Assembly: GCA_963575645.1 (NCBI GenBank)
Contig: OY754465.1
Span: forward strand, 2,914,001 to 2,978,000
DNA: 64,000 bases
Source: Xanthostigma xanthostigma
Taxonomy: Eukaryota; Arthropoda; Insecta; Raphidioptera; Raphidiidae
Direction of reading: 5' to 3'
The first letter of the stretch is position 1; the number at the start of each line of letters is the position of its first letter. Below, piece after piece: positions 54,392 through 64,000 of the stretch. The position numbers and the translations under genes are program-made. The notes under the pieces were generated by a model. The model saw only the letters and a list, made by a program, of their open reading frames with translations, had not been told where the DNA came from and ran no database searches.

Positions 54392-54404
54392 GTAGCGTTT
54401 TTTT

Positions 54405-54730
54405 GTATAATACGCCACGGATCTAAAAGGTTCGGAAGTTAGTCACAAAAGCGTCTCACAGGCACATTTTAAAGCCGTTGATACTCCCATCACCTCCCAG
54501 CTACCTGCACTGAACGTGCGCTCGTCGGTGATTGGCCGTGATCGCTCGTTGCTTTTGTCACTTGTCGCTTTCCTGCTTTAAAGTACAGTCGAGTACGCTA
54601 TTGTCAAGTTGTTATTGTTATTTTAGTTTCGTTGAGTTGCGAGTTTGTAGTTCTTCAACAGACTGTACAAGCGCAAGCCCGCATTTGCATCTAACTTCCG
54701 AGCCTTTTAGATTCGTGGCGCGTATTATAC
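54405..54730. mobile_element. MITE family G, copy 2
   Basis: Inverted ends of ~36 bp: GTATAATACGCCACGGATCT at the left and AGATTCGTGGCGCGTATTATAC-type sequence at the right (54709-54730), continuing into AAAAGG / CCTTTT and CGGAAG / CTTCCG. 326 bp. It starts 13 bp after the LINE tail. Confidence 0.8.
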
Positions 54731-54972
54731 ACTCAATATTTTTGACTCATTGAATGTCCGAGCGTTGTATTCAAAGTATTAGCGACAACAACAGCGAAAT
54801 AACTGTGTACTTAGAGTTGAGCATCAATGAACCCAAAAGGCACTTTACTAATTGCGAGGGACACCTTAAATATATACACGTATATAAGTGTTTACACAGC
54901 ATATTATAGTACAACCGAGTCGATTACTAAACCTATTATTGACCAGAAAGCAGAAACCGCCGCACTACTTTA

Positions 54973-55797
54973 TAGTGATGTGCCGCTCCTGACCGAGTCG
55001 TTCATAATGAACGACTCCTTTCACGGAGCGGAGCGAGTTGCTCTTTTTTTGTGAATGACTCACTACGAGCGCTATTGCTCTGTGCTGAGCTATTCTGTAC
55101 TGTTGCATTCGCACATTTACAGAGCGCACACAGCACAGGCCACAGAGGCACTAGTGAATTTTGCACGTATCTTTGCTGAGTCATTTAATGTTGAATGACA
55201 CACTGTAAGTTGAATAGTTCTAAACTTACAGTGACTTAAACCATTCACATTGACGTTGTTGACAAAGATATAATATATTGTAACAATAAATTATTATTAA
55301 GCTTTTATTATACTTTGTAACTTTATAGGAAATGCGAATAATATAAGATCAGAATCATATTAAAATGAGCTCAGAGCTGAGTGTATCTTTGCTGGGTCAT
55401 TTAATGTTGAATGACACACTGTAAGTGTAATAGTACTAAGCTTAACAGTGACTTAAACCATTCACATTGACGTCGTTGACAAAGATATAATATTGTAACA
55501 ATAAACATTATTATTGTTAAGCTTTTATTGTACTTTATAGTTTATCCGAAATGCGAATAATATAAGATCAGAGTCATATTAAAATGAGCTCGAAGCTGAG
55601 TGTGTGTATTGTGCTGTGCAATGCTACGTGACTCCTGAGCATGTATGATGAAAATTCACACTTCTGCAGTCTGCACTCTTGTGTAGTGCGTAGTGTCTAG
55701 TGTCGCTCCTTTGAACGACTCGCTCTGAGCGACTCTTTTTAGTGAGCGGAGCGCACGGAGCCAGCTCCCAATAAAGAGTCATGTGGACACATCACTA
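54973..55797 (+). mobile_element. hAT-type element family 2, copy 2, with internal duplication
   Basis: Ends as at 23364; flanks CTACTTTA (54965-54972) and CTAGTCTA (55798-55805) match 6/8. It is ~220 bp longer than copy 1 because a 215-bp segment is present twice in tandem (from 55169 and 55384, each starting TATCTTTGCTG). The internal palindrome TTCATAATGAA is kept. No transposase. Confidence 0.88.
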
Positions 55798-55922
55798 CTA
55801 GTCTAACAATTAATTAAATTTGTAGTTTTCGTATTTACCAGTCTGCGTTTATCGTTAACATTGTACAACGATCAAAGTATATTTGAAATACTTGTTAACG
55901 TTGTTGTAATAGAAAATCTCAG

Positions 55923-56007
55923 TACGCCATAGACCGCCGGACTCGAACCTAGAACTTTACAAGTTTACGAGGCGAGAGCTGTACCACGACGCCATCTGAG
56001 CTCGATG
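55923..56007 (-). pseudogene. tRNA-Thr-like sequence
   Basis: Minus strand: A-box GATGGCGTCGTGGTACAGC, loop region CTCGTAAAC (CGT anticodon position), B-box GGTTCGAGTCC. There is extra sequence between anticodon arm and T-arm and the stems pair poorly. Probably tRNA-derived and dead. Confidence 0.45.
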
Positions 56008-56031
56008 TTGTACGTCCGAGTTTTATAGTAT

Positions 56032-56222
56032 ACTAGCTGTAATCCGCGACTTCGTTCGCGTGGAATTTATTTTTTTTGCGCGGAGCTCATTTTTTTCTGA
56101 AACAAAAGTAGCCTAAGTTAACATCAGCTATATGTCAGTGAAAGTCCCGTTAAAATCGGCCCAGTCGTTTCGAAAATTAGCCGGAACAAACAGACAGACA
56201 TTTTATTTATATGTAGAGGTAG
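56032..56222 (+). repeat. CCGCGACTTCG-type repeat, short form
   Basis: TACTAGCTGTAATCCGCGAC at the start; GTAGCCTAAGTTA and AATCGGCCCAGTCGTTTCG in the middle; ends with GAACAAACAGACAGACA and TATTTATATGTAGA. One of the commonest dispersed insect repeats as I recall it. Confidence 0.7.
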
Positions 56223-56584
56223 ATAGGTACAAAAACATAAACAGAAAAAAATTATGATAACTGAAAATTCGCTCTAGGAATCTTTAAAACTGTTCAATTA
56301 CAGGCTAATTTACGATTTTATTTATTTGTATTGATTGAGCTAACGTCTGTATAATTCATTTAAAAAACTGCTCTCGCAGTATGTGGATTTTGTACTCCGT
56401 TACTATATATACAAGTCACAGGAGAATTCTAGTATATTATATGAGTGTAAACTCAATATAGCCACACTGTGCACTTTGTGGCGTTATTGAAAGATGTCGT
56501 TAAACGGAGAGAAGAAATAATCTATTAATATCGTTTTAACTATAATATACATTTACTCATTTATAAAATTTATAACTGATCAAC
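56223..56584. other. No feature recognised
   Basis: AT-rich, no coding signal or shared repeat. Confidence 0.4.
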
Positions 56585-56846
56585 AAATAGCTGAGCTAAA
56601 CATATAAAACAATCCCAACAAACAAAAGAACAAATTTCTTAAAATCTTCGGTACGCGTGATGCCGACAACAAAGCAACAAAATAACAAACAAGTACTGTT
56701 TATTGCTTAATGACGACGTATTGTTGTCGTTATTTAGAATGGGTGTGTCGTTATTTAGAGTGTATCATTTGTATGAGCAACAAGGTAAACCGACTAGAGT
56801 TAAGTAATTTCGACGTTTTAAGGAGTTTGTCGTTATATCGAGTGAC
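56585..56846 (+). repeat. Dispersed repeat family H, copy 2
   Basis: Matches 13315-13575, with a ~24-bp insertion (ACTGTTTATTGCTTAATGAC near 56694). The 63-codon frame at 56710 is a shadow. Confidence 0.7.
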
Positions 56847-57052
56847 GTTAAATGGAGTTTACACTGCATTACAAACAGACACTTCAATTTTATTTGTTTA
56901 ATACGTTCATTGCAATGACTTCCGTTACATTTTCAATCAAAAGAATTAAATTCACTCCATCGCGTAATAGTTATATTGGCGTAACTAGTAGTCTAAGTCA
57001 TTCATGGCGCTGACAGGTCATGATTTAGCCTACAAGTTACGCCCATAATTTT

Positions 57053-57450
57053 ATTCAACAATTGCGCGTTATTCATGTTTTATTTATTGTTATTAATGAG
57101 ATGTTGTAAATATCTATTTATTTCTTTATAAAAGAAACTGTCAATACTAACAGCACCAAACAGCACGATTCAATGTTTTGGTTTGAGGTTAGCCGGTTAT
57201 GAATAAACTCCATGTCGAAAACATTCGGCCTCTCAATTTTAGCCTCAATGGGTAACAACAGGGAGTTGTTGTTACCTACTATTTCGTTACGACTCAGAAA
57301 ATAGTTACGTTTATTTTCATTACTCCACAATGGCCGAGCTAGTAGGAATCTTCATTGAGTTATGACAAGTAATTGTCACCAGTCGGTAAATGGCTATTTA
57401 GGGTTCGGTTTTTAGGCATGATAAAACATGAATAACGCGCATGAGTTGAA
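57053..57450. repeat. Inverted-repeat-bounded segment
   Basis: GCGCGTTATTCATGTTTTAT at 57063-57082 and its inverse ATAAAACATGAATAACGCGC at 57420-57439, with further partial matches outside (ATTCAAC). Inside is a ~78-codon reverse frame (57118-57353; VGNNNSLLLPIEAKIERPNV) that I cannot assign and that starts at no ATG. Possible MITE or deleted transposon. Confidence 0.45.
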
Positions 57451-58128
57451 TAAACAAGTTTTACTTCAAAAATACACATTTAATTGTAAAAACACTAAAA
57501 CTTTTCGTTTACATTATATATCTTGGGTGTAATAAGCCCCATTACGTCACTAGATATATAATGTTAAAGTGATTGATTAATCTGAAGAAAGTCTTTACAA
57601 GATGTGAAATATATAAGACTACTTTCAGAGATATGGTTTCCGAGTTGTTTATTTTGGACACTTTATATCTCATAGTAGATAGGCCCTTTGAATACGTACT
57701 ACGTAGTGAAACACGACGGTTAATCTTTGGTGGCATTTATTTAGTCACGAACTGTAAACAGAATTTGTTTAATGGTACACCCTTCTTTTAGTGTAAATAT
57801 TTGTAGAAAAAATTTATTAGAACAAATTTTATTTTGAGACTTTTTAAAATAATGCATTTAAAATGCTTTTATTTTAATTAATCTATGTAAAATGTGTTTC
57901 ATCAAAAACGACTGATGCGATTTTTTTAAAAATTTGCTTAGTTTTGAAGTAGAAACTCCGAAAAGTGATATGCATTTATTAAATGTTGAATATTTATCTT
58001 TGAATTATTTGAACAATTGGCATTCGAAACTTTTGCTATTTTCCGCTGCACTGCTGCCATCTGTGTAAGGTACATGGAAATGTTTTAGAGGTCAGCATTC
58101 ATCACGTTTTTGCGTGAACTGTTTTTGT
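57451..58128. other. No gene supported
   Basis: Overlapping frames on both strands at 57542-57791 cancel each other as evidence. No repeat seen. Confidence 0.4.
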
Positions 58129-58132
58129 TTAA

Positions 58133-59003
58133 GTGGGTTGATGCGTTACAGTCCCAATCAAAAGTAAGTCGAATTCTAAATGGGAACTTTTCCATAATAA
58201 ATATTTACAAAAGGTTATAAGTCGATGATACTGATAAATTATTGTCATAAAGGCATAAATAAATATTTTCTTTTAACAGGTGTAGCCACCGTTCGCTACA
58301 TTGTTAAGAAACACCCATTGTTACAATTGCATATTAGAAAAATTTATTTCTCAAACAATGTCACCATCGGGATACGAACCCCGAATCTTTCCACTATCGC
58401 GGCGGACTGAGTTACATTACTCAATATTTTCTTTTAATATTAATTAATTATTTCAGTATTTTACTTAATAGACTAACTCTTGAATCTTTTGTACAAAGTT
58501 AGGTTAAAAAAAAATAAATTTATGTAAATATCTGTATTTTACATATTTTTTGCAGTAAATAATTAAAAAAAGAAATTAACAGTAATAAAAATTAAAATTA
58601 AATCATTACAAAGTGGAAAATTCAGTTAAAATTGTTAAAATTGTCAAGAATAATAATCTAAAAGTGCTAAGGTTTAATAATTTTTTTTAATGATTAAAAT
58701 AAGTCTCCTAATTAAATTGGAAAAATTATTAAAATATGCTTAAGACATCGATACTTTACATAGTTAGTTTTTGGAACTCCTGTCATTATTTGGTTATTTG
58801 CAAAAAATTAAAAGGTATCGTTTGCATGCTAGGTTGACATATTTTCCATAAGACTACATGTAAAAGTTTTTTTTAATTTTTAACTTTATAAATCTCCTAA
58901 TGATTTTGGAGTTTTTACTGAAAATTTTGTCATAAAAAAATCTATTAAAAAAACTTTATTTCAGATTTTTTTTTCATTATCTTCGTAAAACGGCTCAACC
59001 TCC
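58133..59003 (+). mobile_element. TTAA-flanked MITE family A, with nested SINE
   Basis: TTAA at 58129-58132 and 59004-59007; the left end is slightly eroded (GTGGGTTGATGCGTTAC). Removing the 146-bp insertion at 58277 and one 15-bp duplication gives ~710 bp, the normal family length. Confidence 0.92.
58277..58422 (-). mobile_element. Small tRNA-derived SINE inside the MITE
   Basis: Perfect 15-bp duplication AATATTTTCTTTTAA at 58262-58276 and 58423-58437. On the minus strand it begins GAGTAATGTAACTCAGTCCG and has a B-box GGGTTCGTATCCCG within the first 55 bp, followed by ~90 bp of body. Different from the SINE at 7749. No other copy in the window. The 61-codon frame crossing it is an artefact. 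Confidence 0.88.
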
Positions 59004-59063
59004 TTAAGCATCTGTAATTTCGTTTTTGCGAATTTTGGGGCATATGTAAACGATTTTAAAAAT

Positions 59064-59197
59064 GTTTTTGACGTGATAACGTCTTATAAATTGATGAATC
59101 ACCAATCTTATAAATTGATAAAACACCGGCTGCATGCACGAAAAAGTGTAACGTTCGTAACGCGTAACGTTCCGCCTGACCCTGTGCGTGCTTTTTG
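59064..59197 (+). repeat. Family I repeat, left-end fragment
   Basis: TTTTTGACGTGATAACGTC through ATGCACGAAAAAGTGTAACG to CTGACCCTGTGCGTGC, then broken off. A matching right-end fragment lies 535 bp further on. Confidence 0.7.
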
Positions 59198-59731
59198 CTA
59201 ATTTCTCGCTCAATTTAAATCAGATCGGTTTGAAACCAGTCTTAAACGAAAGAGGAGAACATTTTACATAGATTTCGTATAACAGAATTTGCCTAAACAG
59301 TTTTTTTATACAAATTTATATAGAAAAATAGCTGTATAAATGCAATGTTGTCTAATGCATGGCGCGACGCGGTCGGTCGTCTTTGTTTGCCGTACATGGA
59401 AATTAGAAGATAACGTATGTCTTGTCTTAACATGAAAACGGCTGCATTTCTAATGTTTAATTTATACTTATTACTTACCATATTATGTATTTGTTTTTGC
59501 GATAATGGCCTTAGTTGCTGATTCGCTTATTTTGTTTTTAAAATAAAAAAAAAAAAAAAAAATTCAATTTTTTGACATTAGTATTTTGTGAAATGCAACG
59601 CCTTCTAAGTTAACTATTGGAATAACTAATTATTATTTGAACATAATACTTTGACAGTTGCAAACGTCACTTTTGACATTTCTTATTATTCCGATACCAA
59701 GGATAAGCGGATTGAAACCAAATTTTGAGAG
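59198..59731. other. Sequence between two family I ends
   Basis: No gene or known repeat. It may be an insertion that separated the two ends of one family I copy, or a different internal sequence of that family. Confidence 0.35.
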
Positions 59732-59816
59732 GTTTAGGTTATGTATTACGGAATACGTTATCACGTAAAACTATCGTCCGTAAACCGACTTTACAGACAA
59801 CCAATTTTTTTTTTCA
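59732..59816 (+). repeat. Family I repeat, right-end fragment
   Basis: GGTTATGTATTACGGAATAC to TTTACAGACAACCAATTTTT, same orientation as the fragment at 59064. Confidence 0.7.
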
Positions 59817-60287
59817 ATTTTTGTGTTCATTCAATTTTTAAATAATCTCTCTTTTAAAAATCGAAATACTTAGAGATAAAAAATAAAAGTGCTGAACTAA
59901 ATTAAAAAAAAATCTTTTTTGTGTCCATTCTGTTTTCATGTTATTAGAAGTGTAGCAGTTATTTTAATAATTTAAATACTGAAAAACATTTCAACAGTTG
60001 TACGTACGAAATTAAAATGATATATTTTATGTATTCTTTCACGAAAAGCTTATTTCGGTTGGTTTTTTATGTTTATGTACCGGTTTATTTAAAATGAACA
60101 TCTGGTGTGGAAGCACCGTGTTTTGTTATAGTGTAGGTACATTAATTAGCGTAGGTGACGCCAGAAGGCACTAATGTCGCAACAGAAGCCATATCGCATC
60201 TACTTGGATTATTGTACTATATATTTTGTTGATATTAAAAATGCCTCGGGTCATACCTACTGATGTTAGTAGATAAAACTTCCTAAC
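59817..60287. other. No feature recognised
   Basis: AT-rich, no coding signal. Confidence 0.4.
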
Positions 60288-60290
60288 TTA

Positions 60291-60725
60291 AGGCCACTGC
60301 ACACGAGGCTAGAAACCCTGCTAGATTCCTTGCTAGATTTGTCTACTAGTTTTCTAGCGCTGATTTTCTTGATTGCTGTTAAGTGCTCGCTTCACACGAG
60401 ATTATTTTTAAAGCGTGTTTTGTGGATAGATCTGGTGCGCGCGCAGTGACAGTTCGAATATAAACACAGAGCAAAAACGTGTCTGTTGTCTGGCAGAATG
60501 ATGCCATGTGGGTGTTCAAGTGCCCACGTGAAAATACTGTTTCCTGATTGGTTCTTGCTCACACCTAGCAACAAATCTAGCAGGGAAAATAGCCCCTGTT
60601 CTAATTTTAAAACCTATCTTCTGAGCTAGCAAGGCAGCCCGCAGTGACGTCATTTCCAGCTTCGTACCCAACCTACCGGCTAGCAGAACTTCTAGCAGCG
60701 TTTCTAGCCTCGTGTGCAGCGGCCT
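60291..60725 (+). mobile_element. Harbinger-type MITE family C, complete
   Basis: TTA at 60288-60290 and 60726-60728; ends AGGCCACTGCACACGAGGC / GCCTCGTGTGCAGCGGCCT. 435 bp. Confidence 0.92.
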
Positions 60726-61238
60726 TTAATAATTTGTATCATTTTGTTTATACCGTGTGTGTGTATGCGTGAGAAAGATTACAGATGCTCGACAACTCAG
60801 GTAATTAACTTTGTGGTGTGAATGTATCGATTTTCTCGCATACAACACGGTACAACAATTAGGCTATCAGATATAGCCACGAGGTACAATACAGTTCAGC
60901 AGTCCATCTGAACTTATTGTTGCAATTACATGCTTAGTTGGCAAACTGACCGCGACGTTTGTCGATGTATGGGGACAACAGTTTTGCAACGGCTGAGCGG
61001 GGTAAATCTTCGAGACTCGATTCCCGTGATGGACGAACTATTTACATACCTACAAGTTTGTACGGAACCCTCGGTGCGCGAGTACGACTCGCACTTGTCC
61101 ATCTTTTTTTTATTGTTGAATCCATATAAGGACTGCGACCCGTTATCCAGGTTTAGTCACAACTTGGATTAATCGAAAATATTTATTGATATCAGATCTA
61201 GATAACTTTGACAATTAGCAGAACGTAATAATAAATCA
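60726..61238. other. No gene; common short motif at 61060
   Basis: TTGTACGGAACCCTCGGTGC and CGACTCGCACTTG at 61059-61100 repeat the phrase at 42989. The 80-codon frame at 60930 includes this repeat and is not credible. Confidence 0.5.
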
Positions 61239-61480
61239 ATTCAGAACCCAAAGGAATGGTGAGACCTCTGGTGAGAAATGCGCCGAACTGTCCTAAGAGG
61301 GGTTTTCGACAGGTAAACTATGGAGGCATAAGGTAAACATTGATTTAGAAAAGCATGATGGAGGCTAGGTTAGCTTCCATCATGCTTTTCTAAATCAATG
61401 ATTACCTGTCAAAAACCTCCCTTAGGACAGTTCGGCGCATTTCTCACCAGAGGTCTCACCATTCCTTTGGGTTCCGAACA
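61239..61480. mobile_element. Foldback MITE with ~100-bp arms
   Basis: Arms 61239-61357 and 61376-61480 pair almost perfectly (CCCAAAGGAATGGTGAGACC, AATGCGCCGAACTGTCCTAA, TTTAGAAAAGCATGATGGA). The left arm has an extra ~18 bp (TATGGAGGCATAAGGTAA). The loop is ~18 bp. No coding; no other copy in the window. Confidence 0.85.
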
Positions 61481-61600
61481 GTCATTTCGACAATTAGGCT
61501 TTTGAATGAAATTTTTTTTTGTCATAAATGGAAAGATCGTATATAAGTTTTATAACAAAACTATTTTTCTTTTTTTTATTTTCGTTATAATTCAAAAATA

Positions 61601-62301
61601 TTCACACTCCGCCGACCTGCTCAACCCAGAAACATTACAATAAACGGGCGAGAAATAAATTGGAATGCACCGGATCAAGCAGTAAAATATCTAGGCCTTC
61701 ACTTAGACAGAAAATTAAATTGGGGTTATCATATAAATAAGAAGTTAAATGAAAGTTACGCAAGACTCTCAATGCTGTATCCGATTATCAACAGAAAATC
61801 ACCATTAAAAATCCAATTCTCCAAATTAATATACTTAACGATATTGAGACCGGTTTTAACTTATGGGTGCGTAATCTGGGGTACAGCAACTAAAACTCAC
61901 ATCAACAAAACCCAAATTTACCAAAACAAAGTCCTACGCCTAATTGTTGACGCTCCCTGGTTCGTCCGTAATAACCAGATCCACAAAGAACTAGGTATTC
62001 TAAAAATTGACCAATATATAAAAAACTGTGCGCTAAATTTTTTCAATAAAATCAAATCTTGTTCTGGGGCAGTTTACTACAATTTGTCAAATAACCCAAC
62101 CCCTAGAAGGCTTAAACGAAAGTTATCAATCGATCTAGTGACATAAACTACTATAAACCTATAAACCCATAAAACCTAGTGACAAGGAAACCTACCGGTT
62201 GACCTATAAAGTTATTAATTAGTAACAAAATATCATTGTGAACAATGCTATGTATAGCCCCTGTGTGCTGAGCTAGCATAAATCTCAACAAAAAAAAAAA
62301 A
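61601..62301 (+). pseudogene. 5'-truncated Jockey-type LINE
   Basis: Frame 61601-62146: FTLRRPAQPRNITINGREIN, KYLGLHLDRKLNWGYHINKK, LRPVLTYGCVIWGTATKTHI, QNKVLRLIVDAPWFVRNNQI, HKELGILKIDQYIKN, ending ...RRLKRKLSIDLVT. The words Y-L-G-x-x-L-D-R-x-L-N-W, T-Y-G-x-x-x-W-G-T-A and A-P-W-F/Y-V-R-N are diagnostic of the Jockey clade. The ATG at 61772 is internal. The 3' UTR runs to a poly-A of ~12 at 62290-62301. The RT catalytic core is missing; the remaining frame has no stop, so it is probably young. Confidence 0.92.
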
Positions 62302-63055
62302 GTTATATCAAATTAAAAATAAATTTTTGTACCCAGTTCCCAGAACGCGCCGACGTTTCCTGAACATAATGTGACGCCATAATGTTTTAGTCAATACACA
62401 TGTAGAAGCCATTGATAGTATACTGCGTATAGGACATTTTACCATTATGACGTCACAACTGTCAAAAACAATTTTAGTGCGTTTGCAGTCACGTGATTTT
62501 TTTTTAATATTTTGTCATTTTTAAATTGCTTATAATTAATTTTAAAAAAGTTTTTTGAAAGTTTTTCGCATCGATTATCAATATTATTTATAATAAAGTT
62601 TTAAAATACAATAAAAAAATCGATAATTATTTTTTTTTCAAAAGCCTAATTCTTAAGGAGGGCTGAGCAGTAACCAAAAAACCGACCTTAATGCGAACTA
62701 CGCCGCTGGTAAAGGTTAGTAATAAGGTTTGAGGTTATGTCAACAAAAGGTCTGATATCGAATACTTTCAAGCACCGCCTCTGAATCTTACAAAAAGTCA
62801 AAAGTGCCACTGCTTCTACCCTTTTATGTACAGGAAAGACACCTCTCTCTCGTATAAAGTCAAGGTACGATGGGAAAAGTTATAATAATAAATGAAAACA
62901 AAACTAAGTGGTTTAACTTAATTAGAATTGTTCTTTCCTGTGGGGTCGTCCAGTGTCGCGCTGGGATCACGATTTCACTATTTCGGGAATAAGTGTAATT
63001 AGCAGTATTTTAATTAATAATATTTACCCGGTTATAGTTATTAACTATAATCCTA
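62302..63055. other. No gene; AT-rich
   Basis: TTCAAAAGCCTAATT at 62637 is the inverse of a word at 61492, bracketing the Jockey fragment. No exon or other repeat recognised. Confidence 0.4.
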
Positions 63056-63491
63056 ACACACGAGACTAGAAACACTGTTAGATTTGCCTACTACTTTTCT
63101 AGCGCTGGTTTTCTTGATTCCTGTTAAGTGCTCGCTTCACACGAGACTATTTTTCAAGCTTGATTTGTAGATAGATCTGGTGCGCGCGCATTGACAGTTC
63201 GAATATAAACACAGAGCAAAACGTGTCTGTTGTCTGAGTCTGAACAGAATGCGACACCATGTTGGTTTGTGGGTGTTTGTTCAAGTGCCCACGTGACACA
63301 ATACTGCTTCCTGATTGGTTCTTGCTTATACCTAGCAGCAAATCTCGCAGGCAAAATAGTCCTTGTTCTAATTTTAAAACCTATCTTGTGAGCTAGCACG
63401 CCAGCCCGCAGTGACGTTATTTATAGCTTAGTACCCAGCCTACCGGCTAGCAGAACTCCTAGCAGCGTTTCTAGCCTCGTGTGCAGCGGTC
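63056..63491 (+). mobile_element. Harbinger-type MITE family C, left end eroded
   Basis: Begins at CACACGAGACTAGAAAC (the first ~10 bp of the family missing) and ends CTCGTGTGCAGCGGTCT before TAA. It directly joins a composite-repeat fragment. Confidence 0.88.
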
Positions 63492-63570
63492 TTAAGATGA
63501 ATGTGCGTACTCATGTCCCTCCCCCCATTTGTTCTTTTGCACCAGGGCGTAACCGGGCGGGACTGCTAGT
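63492..63570 (-). repeat. Composite-repeat end fragment
   Basis: AAGATGAATGTGCGTACTCA to GGGCGGGACTGCTAG, the inverse of the left end seen at 51361. Only ~80 bp remain. Confidence 0.75.
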
Positions 63571-64000
63571 TTAATTATAATCATTTCACTCAGAGCTTTG
63601 GAAGATTATTTAACGAGGCACCTCTGATAAAACTGTGATCTTAAGAAACATTTTGCTATGCACCTTCGTGTACAATAGTTCTCGCGAAGTTTTTACGAGG
63701 TCGTTAAAATTCATCTTTTATAGTTTTGAGTTGCTTAAAATGTATGTAGAATTTGTACAAAAAAAGCTATGCAGCACTGAAAATACAATAAACTTACAGC
63801 TACATTTAATTTTACATGTTATTCTGAAGGAACAGTTTAAACGAAATTAATGTTTGATATAAAAAAAAATTGTTTAAAGCACATTGTTTGAAGTTTACTT
63901 TAGTATCTCGTTCTCCTAAACTGAATATAAATTAAAATAAAAAATATGTACGTTTGAAATAAAAAGGAAATTTGCTTCAATAGGTTGTAAATTTTAAGAA
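63571..64000. other. No feature recognised
   Basis: AT-rich; the 71-codon frame at 63635 shows no family resemblance. Confidence 0.4.

Noticed and set aside
57118-57353. Exon candidate within the inverted-repeat segment
   Set aside because: No ATG, a stop just upstream, no recognisable family, and it lies between inverted repeats; listed only as part of that segment.

Overview
This looks like a gene-free, transposon-saturated stretch of an insect nuclear genome. It is strongly AT-rich and carries no bacterial signals such as ribosome binding sites or operons. The tRNA-derived SINEs, LINE fragments with (ATT)n, (TTCTA)n or poly-A tails, Helitrons and many MITE families point to an insect. The dispersed motifs (for example the CCCGCGACTTCG, CCGACTTCAAAAAAGGAGG and TGTACGGAACCCTCGGTG repeats) remind me of lepidopteran genomes. 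That last step is recall, not something the sequence proves. I found no exon I can assign to a host gene; most open frames of 60-100 codons are chance frames inside repeats, and several start at TTG or GTG.

DNA transposon families, most supported by target-site duplications (TSDs) read directly: (a) a ~700-bp TTAA-flanked MITE (1-139, 6619-7317, 28844-29511, 48543-49225, 58133-59003); (b) a ~530-550-bp hAT-type MITE with 8-bp TSDs and a conserved internal hairpin (4012, 15708, 26179, 43332); (c) a second hAT-type family (23364, 54973); (d) a ~440-bp PIF/Harbinger-type MITE with TTA TSDs (8219, 43887, 60291, 63056; fragment 22119); (e) three non-autonomous Helitrons with A|TC...CTAG|T ends (2908, 13943, 40916), one with an empty site visible in a paralogous repeat; (f) an internally deleted Harbinger that keeps the start of its transposase (30679-31257); (g) an internally deleted pogo-like element with a transposase remnant (52525-53118); (h) a single ~880-bp TTAA-flanked element (8652-9531); (i) several small TA-flanked MITEs.

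Retroelements: 5'-truncated non-LTR reverse-transcriptase C-termini at 24580, 24885/25459, 35644, 36541, 53608 and 61601 (the last of Jockey type), a LINE 3' end at 1444, two copies of one tRNA-derived SINE (7749, 10723), an unrelated small SINE (58277), a tRNA-Gly-like SINE candidate (5836), and one LTR with an adjacent primer-binding site (39557).

The least familiar structures are a ~1-kb element saturated with the AGTGAA/TTCACT motif in both orientations (22204-23145 and, inverted, 32962-34061), and a set of five long foldback structures that share arm-end motifs but have different stems (12549, 28067, 47111, 47760, 50061). A tRNA-Lys-bearing composite repeat (20360, 41859, 51361) has a tRNA-less relative at 2347. 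Many elements are nested, which gives relative ages: Helitron in family E, LINE in family E, SINE in TTAA MITE, LINE interrupted by family I.
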